Below are positions 12,404-23,993 of a stretch of DNA of 64,000 bases, piece after piece (positions within the stretch are counted from its first letter, which is position 1; each line of letters starts with the position of its first letter). This DNA is from Brassica napus. Lineage: Eukaryota; Streptophyta; Magnoliopsida; Brassicales; Brassicaceae. A program made the translations under genes and the position numbers. The notes beneath the pieces were generated by a model that was not told the DNA's origin, did not search any database, and saw only the letters and a list, made by a program, of their open reading frames with translations. Where the stretch lies: NCBI RefSeq assembly GCF_020379485.1, contig NW_026014799.1:12501-76500 (forward strand), read 5' to 3'.

Positions 12404-14115
12404 ATGTTTTACTATGTGATACTCCCTCTGGCTCTCCTTCTCATTGCTTACAAATTCACCTCCAAGACGAAGCGTCTCAACCTCCCTCCCTCTCCGCCTC
12501 ACTCTCTCCCCATTATTGGCCACCATCGCCTCATCAAACCGCCTGTCCACCGTCTCTTCCACAGACTCGCCAAAGCACACGGCCCAATATTCTACCTCCG
12601 ACTCGGTACCCGCCGTGCCGTCGTCATCTCTTCCTCCGCACTCGCAAAAGAATGCTTCACGGGTCACAACGACGTCGTAGTATCAAACCGCCCTCGTTTC
12701 CTAACCTCCAAATACATCGCTTACAACTACACCACCATAGCAACCACACCTTACGGTGACCACTGGCGCAACCTCCGCAAGATCTGCTCCCTCGAAATCG
12801 TCTCCTCGAAACGTCTCGCCAACTTTCTCCACATCCGCAAAGAGGAAATCCACCGCATGCTCACGAGACTCTCACGTGACGCGCTCATCAACAACGAGGT
12901 CGAGCTCGAGTCACTTTTTTACGATCTAACGTTCAACAACATAGTGAGGATGGTTACAGGGAAGATCTACTACGGAGAAGATGCTAGTGACAAAGCAGAA
13001 GCAGATACGTTCAAGAAACTAATTGCTTATATTACTAGTACTAGTGGCGCGAGGCACCCTGGAGAATACTTACCATTCCTGAAAATATTTGGAAGGAGTT
13101 TTGAAAAGAAAGTGAAAGCTGTTGGAGAAGCCATGGATGCAATCTTGCAGCGTCTGCTTGATGAGTGTAGGGGAAATAAAGATGGTAACACAATGGTTAA
13201 TCACTTGCTCTCTTTGCAACAACAAGATCCAGAGTATTACAGTGAGGTCATCATCAAAGGCCTAATGCTGGTACGTGACAATCAAACACAGTCATATTAG
13301 TTCTTATTATTATTATCACAATTATTATTACTATTTCTAGGTATTTTACCCATTCGTGACCTCATTCTGTAGAAATAACAAATATATACCACATATTATT
13401 ATAACTTATATTTTAATATAAAGTGTTTATTTTAATATATTGCATACAACTATATTATTAATAATTATGTGCGAAACAGGGCATCATGTTTGCGGCATCA
13501 GAGACATCAGCTGTGACAATAGAGTGGGCGATGGCGAGTTTGTTGAATCATCCAGAGTTGTTAGAAAAATTAAAATTAGAAATTGATGAGAAAATCGGAC
13601 AAGGCCGTTTGATTGAGGAAACAGACATACCAAACCTACCTTACCTTCAAAACGTAGTGTCCGAAACGTTCCGGCTATACCCAGCTGCGCCGCTTCTTGT
13701 GCCAAGATTAACGGTAGAGGACATCAAAGTCGGAGGATACGACGTGCCACGTGAAACGATGGTGATGGTGAACGCATGGACTATCCACAGGGATCCAGAA
13801 CTTTGGACCGAACCAGAGAGGTTTAACCCAGATAGGTTTAATGGTGAAAGAGGGGAAGGAGACAAAGACGATGTCCGTACGCTGATAACGTTTGGAAGTG
13901 GACGAAGAATGTGTCCCGGTGCAGGGTTAGCGAATAAGATTGTGACCTTGGCGTTAGGTTCATTGATTCAGTGCTTTGATTGGGGAAGAGTCAATGGCGA
14001 AGAGATTGATATGACTGAAGGTCCAGAGATGGCAATGCGTAAGGTGGTGCCGTTACGAGCCATGTGTCACCTTCGACCCGTTATGAATAAGCTTGTTACG
14101 GACTCAAAGGTTTAA
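12404..14115 (+). CDS. CYP81D: Cytochrome P450, CYP81D type, complete two-exon gene, 500 aa
   Basis: Microsomal heme monooxygenase that uses NADPH-P450 reductase; CYP81D members act on specialised metabolites and many are stress-inducible, but the substrate cannot be read from sequence. Exon 1 is 12404-13270 and exon 2 is 13480-14115, joined in phase 0. The start is the first ATG (12404) because it begins the signal anchor [18 protein letters not shown]; the upstream in-frame extension has no ATG. Then come the proline-rich hinge PPSPPHSLP, the I-helix AASETS (about residues 294-299), the K-helix ETFR (351-354), the FNPDRF variant of the PERF motif and the heme loop [10 protein letters not shown] with its cysteine at about 434. 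Length and intron position suit the A-type P450s. No stop or frameshift is seen, so the copy looks functional. From memory it matches CYP81D1 closely; another CYP81 member is possible. Confidence 0.93.
13271..13479 (+). other. Intron of the CYP81D-type gene
   Basis: A 209-nt AT-rich phase-0 intron with donor CTG|GTACGT and acceptor AAACAG|GGC. It falls just before the I-helix, where A-type plant P450 genes commonly have their single conserved intron. Retention of the intron shows that the gene was moved as DNA and is not a retrocopy. Confidence 0.9.
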
Positions 14116-14194
14116 TTATGCTTTCGTGTTTTCTACTGAAAAAAACTGTTACACTTTGGTGTGTTTCTGTACCAAGATTCTCTTTGTAATGCTG

Positions 14195-14200
14195 AATAAA
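14195..14200 (+). terminator. Polyadenylation signal of the CYP81D-type gene
   Basis: AATAAA lies 80 bases after the stop codon, followed by U-rich sequence. Cleavage would probably fall within the next few tens of bases. Confidence 0.55.
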
Positions 14201-15193
14201 TATGTTTTTTCCTCCTACTGTTTTATTTCGCATATATATGTTTCCATGTATTTTGATGGGTTTTATGAGCTTAATCATGAATAAGTTACAAGTGATCTAC
14301 AAGTATGAGTTATCTTCCTCTAAATCTGTAAAACGAAAACTTGGCTCTCAGAAACATGAAAAAATCATTCTAAGAACAAAATTAAGTTGGTATTTTTATT
14401 TTCACGTTTAAGAACAATATTCGGGTTAAATGTTTGTCTTCTTTTGAATAGCAGAAGCAGAATTATTGTTCTTGGCTTAATTTTATTTGATAATATTCTT
14501 TAATAAGTTAGCTACTATCTAGATCTTTTTTCGTCTATATGTATTTGGTATACGCAGAGTGTTTGATATGCCTTTGCTTGTCTTTTTATTAAGCTAACAT
14601 GAAATATTTTCTTTATTTCAAATGTATTTATGACTCCTGTGTCAGCATATATACACAGTTGTTGTTAATATATATATATATACAAGTGACATATAATCTA
14701 ATAATGTATTCAAATTAAAAATAACTAAATATTGATTAGTTGATGAATATTTAATTTGATGATTACTCCTGGCGATTTTTGTTTTTAGTTAGCTTGCAAT
14801 ATCTTGTCATATAAAAATCATATAATGTATTCGAAATCTATAGGTTATATTTTAATCTAAATAGTGGTGTACAAATGTTTTGATTAGGTGCAGATACGGA
14901 TTGAGTTAGGTTGAGATCTGTCGGACACGAAATATATGAATTCGTCAAAAGTATAAAATATAAAATATGTAGATATTCGTATATAGATCCATAAAATAGC
15001 TAAAAATAATTAAAAAGATAATATAATTTGAAGTATAAAATTGAATTAATTTAGAGTAAATTCAAAATAAAAAAGATTGTTTTTAAAAGTGATATAATTA
15101 AACGTTTTCAAAGAATTTACATTAACACATCTTAAATATCACACTTTTTCCCAAAAAATGTTATTTTTAAGTAGTCTTCCGGTTTCTTTTTGT
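14201..15193. other. AT-rich intergenic DNA, no gene seen
   Basis: Strongly AT-rich spacer with a short TA microsatellite around 14670-14685. No open frame, RNA gene or element boundary can be supported. Confidence 0.7.
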
Positions 15194-15519
15194 GACTTCT
15201 CAAAAAGAAATCGAGTAGTGATAACTCTATAGATGAGATAGGAAATATTAGTGATACTTCAATAGAATCACAAGAATTGTCTGATAATCTATGCAATTGT
15301 AAAATTATTAACGTTATAACAAAAGATATTGATAAACAATTTCTACTAGACAGGTTAGATAAAGGAAAAGGAATAAACACTATAGATGAAGATGACAATG
15401 AATCTATCCAAACCTCCTCACAATCAGAAAAACGAAGTTGGTATTTTAAAACTTTCTCTAAACAACAAACCAAAATATGTTCTCAGGATTATAAGAATAA
15501 ATCAAAAGTTCCTGGTGTT

Positions 15520-15561
<42 letters not shown>

Positions 15562-16299
15562 AAAGTTCCTATTTGATATATATGTTCTGGATTAATATTT
15601 GGATCTAAATGGTACAAGGATGTTTTTATAACAAACATATTCCAAAGAAACGATTGTAATCAAGCATTTTGGAAAGAACGGTTTATCTCAGGATTACCAT
15701 CTTTCTTTGCAGAAAGAGTAATTGGTAAATTAAAAGAGTATTCAGGAAGGACTTTAACTCCAAACCCTTACTCAGCATTAGCTGAATATCCTCCTCTATC
15801 TTATTCAAAAGCAGTCTCTGAAAAGTCATCAAAGATGGAAGCACAATCATCTACAGCAACCCCAAACACAACCTCAAACACTACTCCAAACACTAAACCA
15901 GTCTACTACACCAAACCTTATAAGCAACACCTTATGACGACCCCATACACTAAACCAGTAAACCTTACCCAACTCAAAACCTTCATCAATCGAGTCTTCT
16001 ACGAAGACAGTCCCTGGCCAACAGATAACATAACCAAAAACCAATCCTTTTATGAGTATATTCTAGTAGACTCTAAGTCTATAGAAATCACCCATTACAA
16101 AGACAAGACGAACCCAAACCTCATCAACTATTCAACCTGCAAATTCCTACGAATTTGTTCTACCCAAGACCTTGGTTTTATACATCATCATACAACAAAA
16201 CCTTTTTCTACCCCAGGCTATCATATGATGTTAGTTATGTACTATTATATTTTGTATATAATCATTTTAGATAAAATATTGTTTTTTGTTTCAAAATAA
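15194..16299 (+). pseudogene. Decayed fragment of a pararetrovirus/retroelement-like coat-polyprotein frame
   Basis: One plus-strand frame is open from about 15194 to 15573, meets a single TGA (15574-15576) and stays open to the stop at 16299. The first part is acidic and serine-rich with a CNCK cluster. The middle part carries FWKERFISGLPSFFAERV, which resembles the capsid/gag region of plant pararetrovirus-like and gypsy-like proteins. The last part (from about 15835) has a Pro/Thr/Asn-rich linker, then FYEYILVDSKSIEITHYKD, reminiscent of plant retroelement polyprotein segments. There is no convincing start codon, reverse transcriptase or LTR. A poly(A) insertion lies within it. The family assignment is from memory and tentative; decay and fragmentation are clear. 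Confidence 0.45.
15499..15570 (+). mobile_element. Minimal poly(A) retroposon scar with target-site duplication
   Basis: AAATCAAAAGTTCCT occurs at 15499-15513 and again at 15556-15570. Between the copies are only GGTGTTC and a run of about 35-38 A. A 15-bp duplication flanking a 3' poly(A) tail is the signature of target-primed reverse transcription, so this looks like an extremely 5'-truncated LINE or SINE insertion. Confidence 0.7.
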
Positions 16300-16839
16300 A
16301 CAAAAGGAAAATATATTGTTGTAAAAAAAATTGACATATGTTAATTAATTTTATTTTTGTATAAAAAATTATATAGTTTAAGATGTTTTATCAATGAATG
16401 ATAAATTTATTTAAATGATTTTTTTTGAAGTAGGTTAATCTACCAATTTGATATATTTTTGATATTAAGTTCATAGAACACTTATTTTAATACAATATAA
16501 ATTATAATCATAAATTTATAAAATAATATTATTTTTATTTCACGGTACAAGTTTAATTAACATTAATTATAATAATTTTATATTTTTAATTACGAAATTA
16601 ATTAATGCATTATATTTTTAAAGTATTATTAAAATTTAATATAAATAACTAAATAAGTTACATTTTAATTAAATGGATAAAAAATAGGACCATAAATTAA
16701 TAGATTAGATGATAAAATAAAAAGTTAAGAGTAACTCAGATTTTGAATCTTTGGATTTTGAATTTTAAACCCAAATCTATCAAATTCATAATACTTAATT
16801 TTCAATATTTTAACTATTAGTACTTATAAATTCACATCG
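16300..16839. other. Very AT-rich DNA, no gene seen
   Basis: Spacer dominated by A/T runs between the decayed fragment and the second satellite block. I see no open frame or structural RNA. The junction with satellite lies at about 16839/16840. Confidence 0.75.
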
Positions 16840-19335
16840 TGTGTGCTGACGGACACCCACGAACGTCCTGTGTGTGCTGACGGACACCCACAGACGTCCT
16901 GTGTGTACTGAACAGACAGCCCACGTGGGCCAAAATCACCCGAACAGTCCACGGGAAGGGTCAGTGTGCTGAGTCCAAGGACCAACGTGCTGATATATGT
17001 ACTGATGGACAGCCACAGACGTCCTGTGTATGCTGACCGACACACACGGACAGCCACGAACATCTTGTGTGTGCTGTCGGACTCACACAGACGTCATGTG
17101 TGTGCTGACGGACACCCATGAACGTCCTGTGTGTACCGAACAGACAGCCCACGTGGGCCAAAATTACCCGAACATTCCACGGGATGGGCCAGCATGCTGA
17201 GTCCAAGGACCAGCGTGCTGATATGTGTACTAATGGACAGCCACAAACGTCATGTGTGTGTGCTGACGGAGACACACAGACACACACGGACACCCACAAA
17301 CGTCATATGTGTACTGAACAGACAGCCCAAGTGGGCCAAAATCACCCGAACTGTCCACAGGAAGGGTCAGCGTGCTGAGTCCAAGGACCAACGTGCTGAT
17401 ATGTGTACTGATGGACAGCCATGGACGTTCTGTGTGTGCTGACGGACACACACGAACACACATGGACAGCCACGGATGTCCTATGTGTGCTGACGGACAC
17501 CCACGGACGTCCTGTGTGTGCTGACGGACACCCACAAACGTCCTGTGTGTACTTAACAGACAGCCCACGTGGGCCAAAATCACCCGAACTGTCCACAGGA
17601 AGAGTCAGCGTGCTGAGTCCAAGGACCAACGTGATGATATGTGTACTGATGGACAGCCACAGACGTTCTGTGTGTGCTGACGGACACACACGGACACACA
17701 TGGACAGCCACGGACGTCCTGTGTGTGCTGACGGACACCCACAGACGTCCTGTGTGTGCTGACGGACACCCACAAACGTCCTGTGTGTTCTGACGGACAC
17801 CCATGGACGTCCTGTGTGTACTGAACAGACAGCCCACGTGGGCCAAAATCACCCGAACAGTCCACGAGAAGGAGCAGCGTGCTAATATATGGACCAAGGT
17901 GCTGATATGTGTACTGATGGACAGCCACAGACGTCCTGTGTGTGCTGACGGACACACACAGACAGCCACAGACGTCATGTGTGTGCTGACAGACACCCAT
18001 GGACGTCCTATGTGTACTGAACAGACAGCCCACGTGGGCCAAAATCACCCGAACAGTCCACGAGAAGGGCCAGCGTGCTGATATGTGTACTAATGGACAG
18101 CCACAGACGTCCTGTGTGTGCTGACGGACACACACAGACACACACGGACAGTCACAGATGTCCTGTGTGTGCTTACGGACAGCCATGAACAGCCACACAC
18201 GTCCTGTGTGTGCTAGCGGACACCCACGGACGTCCTGTGTGTGCTGGCGGACACCCACGGACGTCCTGTGTGTACTGCACAGACAGCCCACGTGGGCCAA
18301 AATCACCCAAACAGTCCACGGGAAGGGCCAGCGTGCTGAGTCCAAGGACCAACGTGCTGATATGTGTACTGATAGACAGCCACAGACGTTCTGTGTGTGC
18401 TGACGGACACACATGGACAGCCACGGAAGTCCTGTGTGTGCTGACTGACACCCACGGACGTTCTGTGTGTGCTGACGGACATCCACAGACGTCCTGTGTG
18501 TACTGAACAGACAGCCCATGTGGGCAAAAATCACCCGAACAGTCCACGGGACGGAGCAGCATGCTGAGTCCAAAGACCAGTGTGCTGAGTCCAAAGACCA
18601 GCGTGCTGATATATGTACTGATGGACAGCCACGGACGTCCTGTGTGTGCTGACGGACACACACGGACACACACGGACGTTCTGTGTGTGCTGACGGACAC
18701 ACATACATGCTGTGTGTGCTGACGGACAGCCACAGACGTCCTGTGTGTGCTGACGGACACCCACAGACGTTCTGTGTGTACTGAACAGACAGCCCACGTG
18801 GGCCAAAATCACGCAAACAGTCCACAGGAAGGGTCAGCGTGCTGAGTCCAAGAACCAACGTGCTGATTTGTGTACTGATGGACAGCCACGGACGTTCTGT
18901 TTGTGCTGACGGACACACTTGGACAGCCACGGACGTCCTGTGTGTGCTGACGGACACCCACAGACGTCCTGTGTGTGCTGACGGACACCCACGGACGTCC
19001 TGTGTGTACTGAACAGACAGCCCACGTGGGCCAAAATCACCCGAACAGTCCACGAGAAGGAGCAGCGTGCTGAGTCCATGGACCAAGGTGCTGATATGTG
19101 TACTGATGGACAGCCACAGACGTCCTGTGTGTGCTGACGGACACACACGGACACACATGGACAGCCACGGACGTCCTGTGTGTGCGGACGGACACCCACG
19201 GACGTCCTGTGTGTGCTGACGGACACCCACGGACGTCATGTGTCTACTGAACAGACAGCCCACATGGGCCAAAATCACCCGAACAGTCCACGAGAAGGAG
19301 CAGCGTGCTGAGTCAAAGGACCAAGGTGCTGATAT
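16840..19335. repeat. Right copy of the 2.5-kb satellite segment flanking the P450 insert
   Basis: Direct repeat of 9332-11860, 2,496 bases, sharing its start at GTGTGTGCTGACGG and its end at CCAAGGTGCTGATAT. After 19335 the array carries straight on (GTGTACTGATGG), while after 11860 the other copy stops at the insert. The ancestral order was therefore probably 8792-9331, then one copy, then 19336 onward. Confidence 0.9.
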
Positions 19336-22300
19336 GTGTACTGATGGACATCCACAGACGTCCTGTGTGTGCTGACGGACACACACGGATGTTCTGTGTG
19401 TGCTGTTGGACACACACGGACGCCATGTGTGTGCTGACGGACACCCATGGACGTCCAATGTGTACTGAACAGACAGCCCACGTGGGCCAAAATCACCGAA
19501 CAGTCCACGGGAAGGGCTAGCGTGCTGATATGTGTACTAATGGACAGCCACAGACGTCCTGTGTGTGCTGACGGACACACACAGTCATACACGGACAGCC
19601 ACAGACGTTCTGTGTGTGCTTACGGACAGCGACAAACAGCCACGGACGTCCTGTGTGTGCTGGCGGACACCCATGGACGTCTTGTGTGTACTGAACAGAC
19701 AGCCCACGTGGGCCAAAATCACCCAAACAGTCCACGGGAAGGGCCAGCGTGCTGAGTCCAAGGACCAACGTGCTGATATGTGTACTGATGGACAGCCACG
19801 GACGTTCTGTGTGTGCTGACGGACACACACGGACAGCCACGGTCGTCCTGTGTGTGCTGTTGGACACACACGGACGTCATGTGTGTGCTGACGGACACCC
19901 ATGGACGTCCTATGTGTACTGAACCGACAGCCCACGTGGGCCAAGATCACCCGAAACAGTCCACGGGAAGGCCTAGCGTGCTGATATGTGTACTAATGGA
20001 CAGCCACAGACGTCCTGTGTGTGCTGACGGACACACACGGACATACACGGACAGCCACAGACGTTCTGTCTGTGCTTACGGACAGCCACAAATTAGCCAC
20101 GGACGTCCTATGTGTGCTGGCGGACACCCACGGACGTCCTGTGTGTACTGAACAGACAGCCCACGTGGGCCAAAATCACCCAAACAGTCCATGGGAAGGG
20201 CCAGCGTGCTGAGTCAAAGGACCAACGTGCTGATATGTGTACTGATGGACAGCCACGGACGTTCTGTGTGTGCTGACGGACACCCACGGACAGCCACAGA
20301 CGTCTTGTGTGTGCATGGCGGACACCCACAGACGTCCTATGTGTACTGAACAGACAGCCCACGTGGGCCAAAATCACCCAAACAGTCCACGGGAAGGGCC
20401 AGCGTGCTGAGTCCAAGGACCAACATGCTGATATGTTTTCTGATGGACAGCGACGGATGTCCTGTGTGTGTGCTGACAGACACACACAGACACGAACGGA
20501 CAGCCATAGATGTCCTGTGTGTGCTGACGGACAGCCACGGACGTCCTGTGTGTGCTGGTGGACACCCACAGACGTCCTGTGTGTACTGAACAGACAGCCC
20601 ACGTGGGCCAAAATCACCCAAATAGTCCACGGGAAGGGCCAGCGTGCTGAGTCCAAAGACCAGCGTGCTAATATATGTACTGATGGACAGCCACGGACGT
20701 CCTGTGTGTGCTGAAGGGCGCACATGGATACACACGGACGTTCTGTGTGTGCTGACGGACACACACGGACGTCCTGTGTGTGCTGACGAACAGCCACAGA
20801 CGTCCTGTGTGTGCTGACGGACACCCACAGACGTCCTCTGTGTACTGAACAGACAGCCCACGTGGGCCAAAATCACACGAACAGTCCACGGGAAGGAGCA
20901 GCGTGCTGAGTCCAAAAATTAGCGTGCTGATATGTGTACTGATGGACAGCCACGGACGTCATGTGTGTGCTGACGGACAGCCACGGACGTCCCGTCTGTG
21001 CAGGCGGACACCCACGGACGTCCTGTGCATACTGAACAGACAGCCCACGTGAGCCAAAATCACCCGAACAGTCCAAGGGAAGGGTTAGCGTGCTGAGTCC
21101 AAGGACCAACGTGCTGATATGTGTACTGATGGACAGCCACAGACGTCTTTTGTGTGCTGACGGAAAAACACGGACAGCCACGGACGTCTTGTGTGTGCTG
21201 TCGGACACACACAGACGTCATGTGTGTGCTGACAGACACCCATGGACGTCCTGTGTGTACTGACCAGACAGCCCACGTGGGCCAAAATCACCCGAACAGT
21301 CCACGAGAAGGAGCAGCGTGCTGAGTCCAAGGACCAAGGTGCTGATATGTGTACTGATGGACAGCCACAGACGTTCTGTGTGTGCTGACGGATACACACG
21401 GACACACATGGACAGCCACAAACGTCCTGTGTGTGCTGACGGACACCGACGGACATCCTGTGTGTGCTGACGGACACCCACGGACGTCCAGTGTGTACTG
21501 AACAGACAGCCCACGTGGGCCAAAATCACCTGACCAGTCCACGGGAAGGGCGACGGGAAGGGCCAGCGTGCTGAGTCCAAGGACCAGCGTGCTGAGTCCA
21601 AGGACCAGCGTGCTGATATGTGTACTAATGGACAGCCACAGACGTCCTGTGTGTGTGCTGACGGACACACACAGACACACACGGACAGCCACAGACGTCC
21701 TGTGTGTGCTGACGGACAGCCACAAACAGCCACAGACGTCCTGTGTGTGCTGGCGGACACACACGGACGTCCTGTGTGTACTGATCAGACAGCCCACGTG
21801 GGCCAAAATCACCCAAACAGTCTACGGGAAGGGCCAGCGTGCTGAGTCCATGGACCAACGTGCTGATATGTGTACTGATGGACAGCCACGGACGTTCTGT
21901 GTGTACTGACGTACACACACGGACACACATGAACAGCCACGGACATCCTCTGTGTGCTGGCGGACACCCACAGATATCCTGTGTGTGCTGGCGGACACCC
22001 ATTGACGTCTTGTGTCTACTGACGGACACACACGGACAGCCACGAACATCTTGTTTCTGCTGACGGACACACACAGACGTCCTGTGTGTGCTGACGGACA
22101 CCCACGGACGTCCTGTGTGTACTCAACAGACAGCCAACGTGGGCCAAAATCACCCGAACAGTCCACGGGATGGGCCAGCGTGCTGAGTCCAAGGACCAGC
22201 GTGCTGATATGTGTACTAATGGACAGCCACAGACGTCCTGTGTGTGCTGACGGACAGCCACTCACGTCCTGTGTGTACTGAACAGACAGCCCACGTGGGC

Positions 22301-23993
22301 CAGAATCACCCAAACAGTCCACGGGAAGGGTCAGCGTGCTGAGTCCAAGGACCAACGTGCTGATATGTGTACTTATGGACAGCCACGGACGTCCTCTGTG
22401 TGCTGACGGACACACACGGACACACACAGACAGCCACAGACAGCCACAGACGTCCTGTGTGTGCTGACGGACACACACGGATGTCAAGTTTGTGCTGACG
22501 GACACCCACGGACGTCCTGTGTGTGCTGACGGACTCACACGGACACACACGGACAGCCACAGACATCCTGTGTGTGATGACGGACAGCCACAGACAGCCA
22601 CGGACATCCTGTGTGTGCTGGCGGACACCCACAGACGTCCTGTGTGTACTGAACAAACAGGCCACGTGGGTTAAAATCACCCAAACAGTCCACGGGAAGG
22701 GCCAGCGTGCTGAGTCCAAGGACCAACGTGCTGATATGTGTACTGATGGACAGCCACGGACGTCCTGTGTGTGCTGACGGGCACACATGGACACACACGA
22801 ACACACACGGACGTTCTGTGTGTGCTGACGGACACACACGGCCGTCCTGTGTGTGCTGACGAACAGCCACAGACGTCCTGTGTGTGCTGACGAACAGCCA
22901 CAGACGTCCTGTGTGTGCTTAAGGGCACCCACAGACGTCCTCTGTGTACTGAACAGACAGCCCAAGTGGGCCAAAATCACCCGAACAGTCCACGGGAAGG
23001 AGCAGCGTGCTGAGTCCAAAAATTAGCGTGCGGATATGTGTACTGATGGACAGCCACGGACGTCATGTGTGTGCTGACGGACAGCCACGGACGTCCTGTC
23101 TGTGCAGGCGGACACCCACGGACGTCCGGTGCGTACTGAACAGACAGCCCACGTGGGCCAAAATCACCCGAACAGTCCATGGGAAGGGTCAGCGTGCTGA
23201 GTCCACGGACCAACGTGCTGATATGTGTACTGATGGACAGCCACAGACGTCCTGTGTGTGCTGACGGAAAAGCACGGACAGCCACGGACGTCTTGTGTGT
23301 GCTGTCGGACACACACAGACGTCATGTGTGTGCTGACGGACACCCATGGACGTCCTGTGTGTACTGAACAGACAGCCCACGTGGGCCAAAATCACCCGAA
23401 CAATCCACTGGAAGGGCCAGCGTGCTGAGTCCAAGGACCAGCGTAGTGATATGTGTACTAATGGACAGCCACAGACGTCATGTGTGTGTGCTGACGGACA
23501 CACACAGACACACACGGACACCCACACACGTCCTATGTGTACTGAACAGACAGCCCACGTGGGCCAAAATCACCCGAACTGTCCACAAGAAGGGTCAGCG
23601 TGCTGAGTCCAAGGACCAACGTGCTGATATGTGTACTGATGGAGAGCCACGGACGTTCTGTGTGTGCTGACGGACACACACGGACACACATGGACAGCCA
23701 CGGACGTCCTGTGTGTGCTGACGGACACCCACGGACGTCTTGTGTGTGCTGACGGACACCCACAAACGTCCTGTGTGTACTTAACAGACAGCCCACCTGG
23801 GCCAAAATCACCGGAACTTTCCACAGGAAGGGTCAGCGTGCTGAGTCCAAGGACCACCGTGATGATATGTGTACTGATGGACAGCCACGGACGTTATGTG
23901 TGTGCTGACGGACACACACGGACACACATGGACAGCCACAGACGTCCTGTGTGTGCTGACGGACACCCACAGACGTCCTGTGTGTTCTGACGG
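16840..23993. repeat. Complex satellite array, block 2
   Basis: The same core plus 31-bp submonomer satellite as 8792-11860, 7,154 bases. It contains at least one internal segmental repeat: the variant TCCAAAAATTAGCGTGC unit at 20880-21240 recurs about 2,104 bases later, near 22985-23340. The block ends at the 3' LTR end of element A, with target duplication GACGG at 23989-23993. Confidence 0.95.

Larger units (their letters stand above)
11861..16839. other. Single-copy insert in the satellite (captured chromosomal segment)
   Basis: This is 4,979 bases of AT-rich non-satellite DNA with sharp junctions on both sides (GTGCTGATAT then CCAAATCCAA; TTCACATC then GTGTGTGCTGACGG). It holds a complete CYP81D-type gene with its own promoter and polyadenylation signal, a decayed retroelement-like fragment and plain intergenic DNA. 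It has no LTRs, terminal inverted repeats or transposase; the only flanking repeat is the 2.5-kb satellite duplication. The likely origin is filler capture during double-strand break repair. Confidence 0.75.

Noticed and set aside
15277..15576. A 99-codon protein ending in poly-lysine
   Set aside because: The lysines come from the inserted poly(A) tract, and the frame starts at TTG inside a decayed element.
17605..19458. A 617-codon minus-strand open frame as a real gene
   Set aside because: It begins at TTG, consists only of the 31-residue satellite translation and has no recognisable domain. It is kept only as a finding on stop content.
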